From Cladorhizidae sp. MBARI D1340-BT2 (taxonomy: Eukaryota; Porifera; Demospongiae; Poecilosclerida; Cladorhizidae): a stretch of DNA of 64,000 bases. The stretch spans positions 5,388,204 through 5,452,203 of the forward strand of contig JAQNBH010000003.1 of assembly GCA_028752905.1 (NCBI GenBank), given 5' to 3'. Under the pieces are notes generated by a model. That model ran no database searches, was not told the DNA's origin, and worked only from the letters and a program-made list of their open reading frames with translations. A program made the translations under genes and the position numbers. Positions within the stretch are counted from its first letter, which is position 1; each line of letters starts with the position of its first letter. Of this stretch, positions 20,087-32,194 are shown piece after piece.

Positions 20087-20412
20087 GCTACCACAGTCAC
20101 TGAATGGTTATACGGTAGTTGCATCTGCCACCACAACTACTAGCTATATTAGCCAGCAGCTACAATAGTCACTGAATGGTTATAGTTGCATCTGCCACCA
20201 CAACCACTAGCTATATTAATTAGCACAGCTTAAGCTACCACAGTCACTGAATGGTTATAGTTGCATCTGCCACCACAACCACTAGCAATATTAGCACAGC
20301 ACAGTCACTGAGTTGCATCTGCCACCACAACCACGAGCTATAATTTAGCACAGCTTTAGCTACCACAGTCACTGAATGGTTGCATCTGCCACCACAACCA
20401 CTAGCTAGCTAA
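20087..20412. repeat. About 76 bp minisatellite, right block, copy 1
   Basis: These are further units of the array at 16560-17047 (catctgccaccacaaccact repeated). Copy 2 has a single uninterrupted array at 63620-63862. Confidence 0.9.
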
Positions 20413-20427
20413 AGAACACTGACTTAC

Positions 20428-20508
20428 CATGCCTCCAGGCATTCTTTGCCCTGCAGGGAAAGGCTCCTCTAGAAGCTTGTCTACAAACACCATAATGTTT
20501 ACTGGAAC
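20428..20508 (-). CDS. Possible upstream exon of PRDM9-like gene, copy 1
   Basis: A minus-strand segment lies between an acceptor (ctgtttag) and a strong donor (ATG|GTAAGTC). Two frames are open. One reads VPVNIMVFVDKLLEEPF; the other, using an alternative acceptor at 20501, reads KHYGVCRQASRGAF and ends in the phase needed by the knuckle exon at 16287. Only the second would join correctly. Copy 2 has one base fewer here. I recognise neither peptide, so coding status is open. Confidence 0.35.
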
Positions 20509-20958
20509 CTAAACAGCTGATGGTGCAGCATCACTAGATTCTAGCACCTTGATTAGTATGACTTGATTAGTATGACACAAAGGAATTGATGCAAGAGTTG
20601 AATCAAATCCTGTCGGTTGCATCTCATAATCATTCTGATGCATAAGCTATCCTGTCTGTTGCGTCTCATAATTACGTAAGCTATCCCATCTGAATATCAA
20701 TGTGATTGGAACAATTCAAAACATGGAATGATTATTTGCCATACTGTAAACTGGCAGTGTTAAAACAATTTGCTTTTGACTTACACAAATATCCATCCTT
20801 GACAAAGGTGGCATCCTTAGTAGTTGCACACTCCGAGGGTCTTCCAGAGCTACAGTTGGTACATCACTACTCAACCAGCAGTGTACAAACTTGCACCATG
20901 GCAACCAAGGTTATTAAATAAACCATTTAGCATTGCTAAAGATGCAATCACTACTTAC

Positions 20959-21254
20959 ACATCATGTTCCGTTAGCTGTGCCTGATCATCTAGCGTTTCT
21001 TCAAGTAACAAAGACTCTACATCTTCTCCATCATCATTATCATTACCACCATCACCACACATCTGACTGGGCACGATGTCATTTTGAGACTTCTCCAACT
21101 CAATGCTAAACCCGGCAGACTCTTCCTTATCCAAGAGATCCACGCTAAACACATCTGACAATGGGACCTTAATCAGAGATGACGCCCCATGGCATGCCCG
21201 AGTAGATTTCCTTCGCCTTACTCCAACCTCACATTCTCGCTCCATCATCTCCTC
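20959..21254 (-). CDS. Possible upstream acidic exon
   Basis: An open minus-strand stretch lies between an acceptor (tgtgtatgtgtgtag) at 21254 and a donor (GATGT|GTAAGT). It reads MMERECEVGVRRRKSTRACH at its start, then becomes acidic (DGGNDNDDGEDVESLLLEE). Its end phase would fit the alternative 74-base exon at 20428-20501. It could be an N-terminal exon of the PRDM9-like gene, but contains no KRAB or SSXRD signature and could belong to another gene. Confidence 0.4.
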
Positions 21255-21728
21255 CTACACACATACACACACACACTTGAGTGATGTCAACGGTTGACCT
21301 ACGAAGATGAAAGGATGAGCGCCACTTGCATGACTTTATTCTTTATTAGAAAACCAAAACTTTCTTTGAGAAGTAATACAGTGCAATAGTAGGGAAAAAC
21401 ATTCTCATAGATACAATCTATCCAGTGTCTCAAAGAATGCTCAAGAAAGTTCTCTGTGATATGTGGCCAACTGGGATGCCAGGCTCTTGCAAGTTTACAA
21501 GTGTACGTCCATCCTGAGGATGACCTTCATCGTTGGTAGGAGGAAGCCATTCTGGCAACCAAGAGTGTTATCAATAGGATGGCCTCATACATGACAGAAA
21601 TTATACATAGCCTGCTGTATTTGGCTATGGAAGACACTATTAACTCGGCCTATGCGCTATATTTCAAGAGGTTCAAGCTCGGCTATTATTTTGACAGAAC
21701 TGGTTACTTAGTGTGCTTAAACTCTATA
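21255..21728. other. No supported feature
   Basis: I see no gene or repeat with support between the acidic exon and the TIR element. Confidence 0.5.
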
Positions 21729-22325
21729 GGCCTGTCCACACTGCACCTGAACTAATGTGCATTAATGTGTGTTGGGTCATAAGGGAAAAACTCTTCCAAG
21801 TCAATGTGCGTTCGTTGCGTCCACAATAGCACAGAAATAAACTGTACAAGCAAATATAATCATCCTACCAAAGTCAGTAAAAAATTATATTTATGACTGC
21901 AGTTGAGATGAAGTTTGTTTTTGCACCCTTTTCTTGCTTGTCAGTTACCTACAGATGCGCAGGAAACATTTTCTGCAGAGAAGAAAGAGGAGAGAGCTGA
22001 GGGAAAGGTAGAACCAATGAAGGTTGCAACTGCACAAACTTCAGAAGTCCAGATACATGGCATATGAACATAGCAACAGTTCTCTAGCTATGTAGTTGGT
22101 CTAGCTAGATTTTATGCAGCTAGCTCCAAAGTTCCCAACTGCAGCATCTCGAAGATGTGAGTGAATCAAACTCTTTTCAACACACACTCCCAAACTTATT
22201 TGAACGCTTTAATTTGTTGCACTGATTCGACTCAAACCACCTATCGAGGTGGACCATAATAATCTGCATTATCAAATTCAGTGTGGATGCTTAATCTGCA
22301 TTGACTTGTGCAGTGTGGACAGGCC
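21729..22325. mobile_element. Nonautonomous TIR element
   Basis: Perfect 18 bp inverted ends, ggcctgtccacactgcac and its complement, bound 597 bp. No transposase is encoded. The superfamily cannot be assigned from the ends alone. Confidence 0.75.
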
Positions 22326-23116
22326 TTATGTGGAGTTTTGGTGTGCTAACAATCTATACTGGACATTTGTGTAAGCATTTTAATCATGCTAAATCGTGCG
22401 CAATCAGCACAAATTAAAGAAACAGTTTTATTTATTGCGCATGCATATCTATTGGCCGTATGTTGCACGCTGAAGACTCCAAACTTACAGAATGTATTAA
22501 GAGGAAGAAAAAGTCCATTCAAGTTGCTCAGGAAGAAAACCATCATTGCAATGGCTGAACAAACTGGGTGGGAGGAAGGGCAGGCTGAAGAAGCTAATAA
22601 ACACGTGGAAGTAGTGCTAGATAGAACTACCAGAGGCTGGAGAAAGAAGTATAGCAGCACTCGAAGCAATATGAACTTTGGATATGTTGTTAATTCTCCA
22701 ATGCATGGCATGCCCTGAACCTATTTGCAGTTCTGCATTCCACACCCCTGTCTTGCTGTCCAACCAGACAAGAGGCACCGAATGCCTCACATTTACTTGC
22801 TACCTCAACTTTTAAGTAGCAGGCAGTAGCGGCTCCAGCCAGTTCCTTCTTGGCTTTGGTCATCTAAGGACTGTGCTGAATCATGGGTCTTCCCCTGCAA
22901 CCTGGCTAGTAGCTAGCTAGTAGAGATGAGCTCCTTGTACTACTGCAATCCGTGTGACCTTCGCACTCTAGCTACTAGCATTATATGGCTCCACCTACTC
23001 AAAAATGTAAGTGTACAACTAAGTATAGTCACAGGAACTACCGGCTGAATTTATGCAACCGCCTCCTAATCACTTTATCAGACTTTCAAGTCCATCAATA
23101 TATCTGATTTTGACAG
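22326..23116. other. No supported gene
   Basis: Plus-strand frames exist (for example 22386-22718) but show no recognisable domain, repeat or splice pattern that I can defend. Confidence 0.4.
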
Positions 23117-23276
23117 TGAACCTCCGTCAGGTTTCACAACTCCATCTAGAAAGAGAGCATGAACTACTGCAGCTGCCAGGACTGGAGGAGAATTCTTTTA
23201 AATTTACTATGACCCAGAAATATCCACGTCTTATGAAATGGTCAGATCCTGAAAATGCCAAATATATCGAATACAG
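23117..23276 (+). CDS. Unrecognised exon-like segment
   Basis: A plus-strand open stretch lies between an acceptor (ctgattttgacag) and a donor (ATACAG|GTATGG). It reads NLRQVSQLHLEREHELLQLP and then FTMTQKYPRLMKWSDPENAK. Composition and both splice signals look exonic. I do not recognise the family and found no partner exon. Confidence 0.35.
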
Positions 23277-24780
23277 GTATGGTTTTGATATCTTGAAGCT
23301 AGGATGGCTACTTTCACTGCCATGGTGTAAACTGTACTTCAAACGAGAATCAGTGCATTGAAATTAATAGATTTGCTGTCCACAGTTGTAGGGGGGCAAG
23401 GAACTATAAGCATTTGATTTCAAATTCACCCTCCCCAGACCCCCCTAGAAAGGTGCACGTACATCCATGTGCACACACAGGAATAATAAACATCTTTGTT
23501 AATGGTGGCAGTGGAGATTACATTGGTGATATTCAACTCACTGGTCTTGTGCGTGCTCCTGTTGGTCTGTGCGTCCTTCCTGGGTTTCCAACTACCCGAC
23601 AGTGACCTTTCTTTCTTCCTCTCTCCATGGCCTGCTCCCCAAGTGGTACTTGCTGGCCCTCTTCTTGTCTCAAGTGATGCGTATTCCTGTCCTACCAATT
23701 TCATGTACTGACGGACCTATCTATGCATGGTAATATATATTATAATACATTAATTAATTATGACAATCAAGTTCCAATGACAGCCCTGTAGCAGATAAGG
23801 TTTGCACAATCAACATGACCGAACATACACCATTTATGACTGAATTAGGACACAAAACTAGTCATTATTTCCTATAGTACTACATAACCTGCTATGTAGA
23901 TCATATACCTGGCCTGGTCCATCAAGAGGAGTGAATGACAAGATATTTAATTGACTTGGTCAAATTTTTAGTCAATTTAAATAAAAATGTTGGTGCCAGA
24001 AGTACCTAATTCTCATTTCTATACCCATACTTAATTCGTTTATTAGATAATGTTCAACATGAACACAACAGCTCTTTTCCAACTCGCCATCTTAAACATG
24101 ATGAGAAAGTTCAGCATGCTACAACAATATCATTGCGGGCACAATAACCAAGCTACACTGTAAAATAGACCACGTGGTCGAACAATAAGTAGGACCTGGA
24201 GTGCGTTACCTGTAAAATGTTTGGTTTCAAAGTATGACACAACTACAATACCTAAAGTGGTCAATATTTCCTCGTTCTTCTTCCATCCCTTCCTCTTCTT
24301 ACATCGCGGACAATAGTTTACTGGCAAGTCGTGTACATACCTGGCGATAAACACGCCCCAGATGACTAACTGACTTGGCGATCCCTTACCTTCCTAAGGG
24401 TACCTTTCCCATCGGGCGTAGTTTATTCCGCCAGTGTACTGCGTATCCGGTCTAGTATGCAGGGAATTTGAGATTGGAATCGTAATCATAATTATTATAA
24501 CCATAGCAAGGGGTGTAACCACTAAATCGACTTTAGTCAGCCACTTAGACTCTGAGTGTATATAACTATGCATTGAGAATAGTCTAACACACTGTTTTGT
24601 GTCACATTTTCTAATACTGAATGGCAGATGATATTGAATGGCAGATGATAAAAAAATTACAGGTGGAAAACAATTCTTAAATCACTAATGTTAACAAAGA
24701 CAATAATATAGTTCACTATGTTTGAAAGCATCTAAAAGTGTCCAAACAAAGAAAAAGGTTTTTCATATCCGGACACAAAA
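23277..24780. other. No supported gene
   Basis: A minus-strand frame at 24130-24354 has a CPRC pair and a donor-like end (TTTACAG|GTAACG), but nothing recognisable. The rest is AT-rich unique sequence. Confidence 0.4.
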
Positions 24781-25735
24781 TTATTGGCAACATCTTCGAA
24801 GGACACTTTGTCTGTCCTTTCTTTGTGGCTGTAAATAATCAAGTGACTCAAACGATATAGAGTCAGATGAACGGAGGTAAGATTTCAGCCTTCGTAGTGA
24901 ACTAAATGATTGCTCACTAGTTGCATTTGTAGCTGGTATTTAACCGCTGACGGAAATGTCATGTCAATCGTTGGAACATCACTGAACTGAGTTCCAAGGA
25001 GCTCAAGCTGTACCTTAATGACAGATTTATAATCAACCAGGGTTTAAAACATATTCTAATCTGTAGGAGCTTCTCATCAAAGCTACAAGAAATCAGAATT
25101 ATGAGGACAAGTATTCATTTGTATGTTGTTTTTATAAATATGACATTACTCCTGCTCGCCTTAATTGAAGTGACAATCAAGTCCAATCATAATATGATGC
25201 ACGGTAGTATATATTCTTTTGGGGAATCAAGAAAATTCAGATTCAGCAGAGTCTATCTCATACCTTCTTGGTCGTTTTGGGGCTCATGGCAAGCAAGGTT
25301 CATCTATATTCAAGTTTTCACCCATTTTTTTGGCCTTCTGCCAAAAAAGAGCGTACATTTCATAATTTCAAAGAGATTGTAGGGTATTGACAGTGAACTT
25401 TGCTTGTTCTTCTCCCTCTGCAGCTGTGAGAGTCTTGAGTTGAAGTGACTTGCTGAGGTTATCGGCATGACCCAATAAGAATTCACCCAAAATTACTCCA
25501 AAGAGAAAAGAAAAATTTCTCCATGTAGGCAGAGACTCTTAATATGTCCAATAGTATCAGTATCATTACTACTTGCTTTGCTTCATCCCAAAGTTTAAAC
25601 AACACTTCATAATTGGACAAAATACTATAATATAGCTAATGCTTCTGCTCTAACTGTCCACCATATTGGACAAAGGACTCGAATAATAATACTATCAGTG
25701 GCAATCTTTTGCTTGAAATTTTGAACGATTGTATC
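24781..25735 (-). pseudogene. hAT transposase fragment, C-terminal part
   Basis: Near 24945-24870 the minus strand reads ATSEQSFSSLRRLKSYLRSS, the classic hAT C-terminal dimerisation motif. Bases 25290-25735 are a diverged copy of 31197-31610, part of the DUF4371/ZMYM1-like hAT relic. Multiple stops and shifts separate the pieces. The fragment ends abruptly at 25735, where the duplicated hydrolase segment begins. Confidence 0.75.
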
Positions 25736-26599
25736 ACGCTGAAGGTAAGATGTTGCAATGGACAAATTAACCTCTATTCTTGCTGAGCATCACGTTGTAT
25801 AGCTTCAATCATCCTGCCACTTAATGCTCTGTTAGTCCTCTTGTGCCAGTAGAGCAACGACTGCTGCAAGCCTCACCCAGATACCTAGTCATTCATTGCT
25901 ACTCTCATGTATATAGCAGTATTCTTGCAATCCCCTTTCCCTGAACGTGCAGCCATATAACACAAGAAGAAATGACAAGGTGCCGAATTGTAGGAAAAAT
26001 TGGAACAGTTGGTGATATCAAGTGACCTGCAGTGGGCTTGGTGTGTGCTATATGCTAAACATCTTTTGGTAAAATGCTATGGTTGACTCCCGTTTCCTCT
26101 CTCGGTACAATATCCCACCACTCTGAAAAAAATCCCTTCTTCCACATTCTGACTGCCCTGTACTCATGTCCTCATATCCTGTATTACTGTGACCGTGATG
26201 TAGTCCTCTAAAAACAAGAGAGCTAAAAAAATGGGGGGGTTAAGGAGGGGAGGTAAATATGAAGGGAATAAATTGACACCATTGCTGTCGAGCTAAGAGG
26301 CTTTTAAACTTGCAAGGTGCAGCTATTGACATGTTGAAATAGTGAGTTTCAGGAGCCCATAAGATTTTGAAATTCATTTGCAATATAATTTAAAAAAATT
26401 TTTTTAACTTCAATGATGGCAACACAAAAATCTTTTGCAGTTTGGAAGCATGTAGAGGGGAGTTCAGCCTCCCAGTTTAGTGACAAGCCATCCCAGCACT
26501 ACATTCCTGCTGCTGCCAAAGTCACATACCTCTTCTGTAGACAGTAAAGCTCCTCGTTACAGACGTCCATTGAGGCATCCAGACCTTTTCTCCCATCTT

Positions 26600-27330
26600 C
26601 AGGTCCATCCTTGATCCACACAGGCTTATATTGTAGTCTCTCTCACATCTTTATGCTCGTACATCATGCCGCCCAACTTCCATTGACCGGCCACCATGGA
26701 GGCTGTTTCACCATGAGACTGACCTGGGTTGGTCTCTTCATCACTCCTCCTTCTCCAGAAATGTGGCTTCTTGTACTCCATGCTGATGCTTCTGTGCTCA
26801 TGTGGTAACAATCATTGCTCCTCCACACCCTCTGTACACGCTGTCCTCGGGTGAGTGGGCCCAATCCATGTAAATCGGTCTCCAGTCCATCCTCATCTCC
26901 ACCAAGGGAGATAGCACTGTGTCCATGTGCGCACACCAAACTGCAACCACTTCTACCTACAGTATACTTCCCAGTGGCACGGCACTATATTTACATTTCA
27001 CCATTGTTCTGGAGCAACCTGTATCCAAGAGGATCTCCTTCACTACTCTTCCTTCTACAATTCCCCATGCAGGTGGCTGCTTTCCCAGACACAGTATTAT
27101 TGGGACAATGCACTTGCCATATGCTCAGTCTTTCCACAGTTGTAACATTTTATTGATGACCTCCGATTCACAGGAGTTTCCTCTGCTCCGGTCACCCTCT
27201 TGGTGCAGCTTCTGGTCAGTTATTCCTCGTTCCCACAGTTATGACATTACCTATGAGTTTCCAGAATACTTTAACTTGCTAATGCTCTCTCTCTGGTTGG
27301 AAACCTGGTGCTCTACATAGCCAGCCAATG
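26600..27330 (-). pseudogene. Decayed coding-like region, copy A
   Basis: Minus-strand fragments such as GDEDGLETDLHGLGPLTRGQ are matched in segment B at 39049-39674, where one frame carries a knuckle-like CYHCGKTEHMA. This hints at a Gag-type or other zinc-knuckle protein, but frames are broken in both copies and no polymerase follows. Confidence 0.3.
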
Positions 27331-28495
27331 GTCATCAGCCAATGCCCAAGCTGCACTATCCCGTCTGTTTCCCCCCCATTAACCAACATTCAGCAACTAT
27401 GTAGCCATAGGGTTAAAGCTATTTCATAAGTATCTTCTCTGAAACCAACTGCCATCTCTGCATACGCCTCCCTTTCCTTCCTCCTTGTAGACATGAACTT
27501 TCATCACTCATCAGTTAGTATGTCTCCTCATAGATATTGTAGCAATGCAGTATAGCTGATTTTACTGACCCATGATCTGCTCCATCTTCAGGACTCAAAG
27601 CTGCATAGACCTGCTGTGCTTTTAGCTGCAGTGCCTGATCTAGAGCCCACCTAGCTTCATTAATCGTATTAACCCGCAACATCATTTAAAAGTCATCAGA
27701 TATAACTTTCAACTCTGTTAGTTTTATTCAACTTCAAGTGACCTTGGTCTTCCCCTTGCTTCACTTGCTCGTCTTCTCTGGCTTTATTATGCTCCACCAA
27801 TGTCCTCATCATGTCCATCTGCCCATGCACTAGTTCCACCTACTGCCTATACTCAATTTTTTTGCCTCTTTTTCTCTGCTTACAGCACCTCCATGCACCT
27901 AACTTCTGGCTCATCTGTCCATCTCCCATCTTCTAACAACAGCTGTACCAAACTCTGTCATTACCTCTCTGGTAGTTTATTCTTGCACTCCAGTTCCTGA
28001 CCTTGTAGGCATAAGCACTGACTCCTACGGCCTTACCAACATCAGCCACCAACATGTCCTGGACCAACTTGCACAACTTCCCAACAATAACTATTAGTTG
28101 CAGACAAAATCACAGCTCTTGAACAACACAGAAATCCTAAGCTAACAGCACAGCAACCAACATTTTCAGCCTTAAAATCGGCATACTATACCATTTTTCT
28201 TACATCAATCGCAATTACCACACATAGATATTTAATTGCAGAATACATTTGCAACACCACAGTATAGGAATTCTTTGGTCCAACACTTATACATGAATGT
28301 GAGTAATTCATGATATGGAATGGATTTATAATTTATGATACAAGAATGTGATATATTTGTAAATTCATACTGCTTATATTTACTAAGAATGCAACCAACC
28401 ATATGTCATAATTATCCAGTGAACCTAGTATGCAACACAATCATGTTAATCGACAATGTTACACCAAAAAATTTCCCAAGATTTTTCCCTCGCGG

Positions 28496-29042
28496 CTATT
28501 GCTGATGTAGTTTGCACTGCCTACAAATATATAGGAAAAAGATCTTGCCATTCTCAAGGAAGTCTTCCACTCTCTTATCGAATTCTTTGGAGAACTGGAG
28601 ATGAAGGGTATGTTTTCCTTCTTCCATCACTTCCAATCGACTACCTATCACATGTTCATGCAAGTAATGTGCATGCAAGGAAGGTATTAGGCCATCCTTT
28701 GTGCCAAGAATGATCAAAGTTTGACATTTCATTTTACTGAGTTCATCCATACAAATATCACCTCCTTCATTGAATCTCTTGGTCAATAATTCTTATCAAC
28801 ATATGGTGACCGTATAGCTATCTAGTATTCTAGCGTCCCATTTTGATATGTCACTCGCTTTTTTCTCCCTTACAAAAGCCTGGGAAATCCATATCACCAT
28901 TCTCCTGACATTGTCAGGGAGCATGACTGCCAAATGATTGCTGCTGGCCCTCCATTGCACCTGTCCAAGATAGAAAATGTTGGCAGAGAGAGCCTCTGCA
29001 TAAGAGCATTAGCATCCTTTGCACCTGTTACAAAATAGTTTG
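28496..29042 (-). pseudogene. BPHL-like hydrolase copy A, 5'-truncated
   Basis: Minus-strand pieces match valacyclovir hydrolase (BPHL), an alpha/beta hydrolase. The 3' exon (28786-28496) is intact, with ILGTKDGLIPS (acid residue) and EEGKHTLHLQFSKEF (catalytic His). The upstream part (29042-28800) still shows the nucleophile region as CNGGPAA but has frame damage. The N-terminal part is missing because the sequence switches to a LINE at 29043. Copy B is damaged in a different place. Confidence 0.75.
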
Positions 29043-30000
29043 TGGTGAAATTATTATAGAAGAGATCTTTAAGCTTTCCTTTTGTAGTGATGATGGATGC
29101 TTCTAGGTCAAATGGTGGAAGGGAGTTCCATAAACGAGGTATATAGTAGTCTGTTGAAGTAGAAGTGTTTTGAGTGATCTGTGATTGAGCGAGTATGCAA
29201 CATTTGCGAGTGAGTTACATATCTGATGGAGTTGGTATTGAATGTGATGAAATTGGAAATGGTGAAATGGTCGGAGGGTAACTTGATGCTTCTAAGGCAG
29301 AACAAGATATCGTTAAGTTCAAGTTGGTATTAGTGGCAGGAGATAGAGAGCTATAAGTCTTGACTTATAGTTGGATGTATAATCGTATTTACTTGCTCTT
29401 CATTGGATATTCTCTAGCTTCACAATGTCTTTGATGAGTTGAGGGCACCAGATTGGAAAGCAGTAGAGTAAGTCGGAACGGATGAGCGAAGTGTAAAGGA
29501 TCTTTTTCTCTTTGACAGAATCAATAGCACCGAATGTCCTACGAAGAAGGCCCAGGCTCTTGCAGCAATGTGGTTGTGGTCAGACTGCCAGGATAGGCTC
29601 TTGCAGCAATGTGGTTGTGGTGAGACTGCCAGGATAAATCCTTAGATACTCTCCAAGATCCATATGGTTCACTTAGGTAGGAATGCTGTTGTTGTTGATA
29701 AGGTAGTGTGTTCCACGCAATGATCAGATCGGCAGAATCTGATGTGCACACACTTGGACTCCTTGAAGTTCAGTTTTCAGATGAGACTCAAGTCATGTAG
29801 AGAGTTAAGATCATCTAGGAGATGATCACAGTCATCAAAGTTCTTGATTAATCTCCCACATTTAGCATCATCTGCATAATTAGGAGTTGTGAATATTGCA
29901 AGTGTTCTCGAAAATTATCTATACATATCAAAAAGAGCTGAGGTCCCAGAGAATGCTTCCTTGGGGAACACCAGATACAACTGGCAGCAATTCAGAGTGA
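29043..30000 (-). mobile_element. LINE fragment, RT C-terminal half
   Basis: The minus strand shows LPVVSGVPQGSIL near 29985, YADDAK (catalytic RT box) near 29880, IKDIVKLENIQ near 29420 and FCLRSIKLPSDHFTISNFIT near 29300, ending in the region typical after RT in jockey/CR1-like elements. Stops and shifts interrupt it, so it is dead. It abuts a foldback half at its upstream side. Confidence 0.85.
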
Positions 30001-30300
30001 CTGGTGGAAAATTGATTACGTTGAAAATCAGCGTAATCAATTTCCAACCCACGCACCTGACCATGTACTAAAATTTTAACGCCTAATAAAAACAATCTGA
30101 ATGAGGTTTTTGGGATTCAGGTTTTTGAGGTCCCTCCATTTTAGGGTCTAGTAACTTCCCTGTAGTTAGACCTATGTAACATATTTTAGTATTAAAAGAG
30201 AGCACACAGAGAGACCTATCTTTTGAGCTATATATCAAGTCCATACCATGAAGTTTGCAGAATCTATGGAGCTATAAAGTTGTAATCACAAGTAAATTTT
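30001..30300. mobile_element. Half of a long foldback element
   Basis: It contains the arm centre (tggtggaaaattgattacgt…aatttccaacccacgcac) and one complete arm (ggtttttgaggtccctccat to tttgcagaatctatggagct), lacking the other arm. It is related to the palindromes at 13990, 17255 and 18790. Confidence 0.8.
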
Positions 30301-30779
30301 TTTTTTTTAAATACCGTCTCCCCATGAAAGTTAAGCCGCAAAGTTTATAGTGTAGTTTGCAAACAGCTGACCCTTTACCTCTTTTACATTGGGTCTTTTA
30401 CATTGTGGCCCAAGTTGAGATATTGCTGTAACTTAGAAGAAATTAGCAGCTGTGGTGGTTACTAGTCTTGCTCAGTGGACCCTTTACCTGTTTATATCAT
30501 CGGGTTGAAGAGGAAAACTGTCTGGCCACTTGTGTTAAGTGCTTTTGCACTTGCGATGTCAGAATCCTGACGGGTGGTGTCATAAATGCACAAAGCTTGG
30601 GGGACCTGTGAAACAAAGTGCTGTACGTTCATTGTTTAAGAAATCTTAACTTCCCCCCCCAAATGTACATAAAAGAGGTAAAGGGTCAACCACTTTCACC
30701 AGTAGCTATGTTCCACAGCTGTTTTCTCCAAGTTAACTCTCTCAGTATGTATTTCATACTATACTTGTCTCCAAATTAT
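30301..30779. other. No supported feature
   Basis: No gene or repeat that I can support is present. Confidence 0.5.
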
Positions 30780-31115
30780 GCTCCGTTTTTAGTTATGCAC
30801 CCTTGTTTTGTGAATAGTTATGCTCCCTTGTTTTGTGAATAGTTATGTTATCTTGTTATGTGAATAGTTATGCTCCCTTGTTTTGTGAATAGTTATGTTC
30901 CCTTGTTTTTTTAATAGTTATGTTCCCTTGTTTTCTGAATTGTTTTGTGAATAGTTATGCTCTCTTGTTTTGTTAATAGCTCTCTTGTTTTGTGAATAGT
31001 TATGTTCCCTTGTTTTGTGAATAGTTATGTTCCCTTGTTTTGTGAATAGTTATGCTCCCTTGTTTTGTGAATAATAATCCTCCCTTGTTGTTCCCCCAAG
31101 AGAGCATAACTATTC
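30780..31115. repeat. 25 bp minisatellite, inverted dispersed copy
   Basis: About a dozen units of tgttttgtgaatagttatgc plus tccct, the reverse complement of the array in the PRDM9-like intron, lie here far from that gene. Confidence 0.95.
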
Positions 31116-31196
31116 ACAAAACAATTCATGGTTAATAACTATAGACCAATTTCCCTTTTGTGCTCTCTCTCTAAGGTTCTAGAGCGTCTTATATAG

Positions 31197-31990
31197 TTAA
31201 TCTATATTCAAGTTTTCACCCATTTTTTAAAACTTCTGCCAAAAAAGGTCATCATTTCGAAGAGATTGTGTCTTGACAGTGAGCTTTGCTTGTTCTTCTC
31301 CCTCTGCAGCTGTGAGAGTCTTGAGTTGAAGTGACCTGCTGAAGTTATCGGCATGACGCAATAACAATTCACCCAAAATGACTCCAAAGAGAAAGAAAAA
31401 TTTCTCCATCTAGGCAGAGACTCAATTGATATGTCCAATAGTCAGTATCATGTACTACTTGCTTTGCTTCATCCCAAAGTTTAAACAACACTTCATAATT
31501 GGACAAAATACTAGCTAATGCTTCTGCTCTAACTGTCGTGTTGGACAAAGGACTCGAATGTTACTACTATCAGGGGCAATCTCTTGCTTCAAATTTTGAA
31601 CGATTGCATCACAATGGGAAGAATACTTCACCAACTTTGTTATTTTGTTGGTAACTTCAAGCGCACTCTTCATCAAAGCACTTCCCTTCATGGCATCATT
31701 AGCAGCTAGGTTTAATGAATTGGTATAGCAGTGTGTGTAAACTGCACATGGTTCTTCATCCATAAGAAATTTGGCTAAAGCACTTTTTCTACCTGCCATT
31801 GCAGCAGCACCTTCATAACACTACCCTCATATATTACTTAGTGAAAGATTTTAACTCAGGAGGGACATTTTTAACAACTTTTGCAATCATTAAAACCTGT
31901 GTTGTCTCTACAGCATGTAAGCCTATGAAATCTTCATGCACAGCTAAATCTTGAGCCACCCACCTCAAAAGAATAAAAACTTGCACAATG
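31197..31990 (-). pseudogene. hAT/DUF4371 relic, downstream part
   Basis: Minus-strand blocks read DLAVHEDFIGLHAVETTQVL, SALAKFLMDEEPCAVYTHCY and NSLNLAANDAMKGS. These match the middle of ZMYM1/ZNF862-like hAT transposase-derived proteins (the CxxHxxNL-type segment). It continues the block at 35959-36341 and was split by the LTR element at 31991-35958. Internal shifts make it non-functional as read. Confidence 0.8.
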
Positions 31991-32163
31991 TGAAGTGACC
32001 AACAATATTTGGCTTTATACAACTTACAACAACACTACAACAAAAGACAACTGATAACAAGCAATGACTAACAACTAACAGAAAGAGTAGCGAGTTCACA
32101 GTCACGAGGTTTCGGGGTCACCTGATACCATCTGATTAATTAGCTAGTAGTACAAAGTTCACA
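31991..32163 (-). repeat. 3' LTR of element B
   Basis: It starts tgaagtgaccaacaatattt on the plus strand and ends agtacaaagttcaca. It lacks five bases (acgat) present in the other LTR. Confidence 0.9.
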
Positions 32164-32194
32164 CCATTCTTCCCCTCTAAAGAGAAAATGACAG

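Larger units (their letters stand above)
1..20550. repeat. Large direct duplication, copy 1
   Basis: Bases 1-20550 match 45777-64000 in the same order and orientation, with scattered substitutions and many small indels. The match is already running at base 1, and copy 2 is still matching when the window ends. It includes ITFG2-like exons, the PRDM9-like gene, minisatellites and foldback elements. Copy 1 specifically contains the LTR element at 2033-6460, the TTAA elements at 17052-20082 and a doubled 122 bp segment at 869-1112. A recent tandem duplication or two alleles placed in series would both look like this. Confidence 0.95.
25738..29042. repeat. 3.3 kb duplicated segment A
   Basis: This segment matches 38080-41502 in direct orientation with numerous indels. 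It contains the 3' part of a BPHL-like hydrolase and a long stretch of decayed coding-like sequence. It is bounded by hAT debris on the left and a LINE fragment on the right, so it is truncated relative to copy B. Confidence 0.9.

Noticed and set aside
22386..22718. 110-codon plus-strand frame
   Set aside because: No recognisable domain, weak context and overlap with an opposite-strand frame of similar length; not supported.
24130..24354. Minus-strand frame with CPRCKKRKGWKKNEE
   Set aside because: Contains internal donor-like sites and no known family; too little to call an exon.
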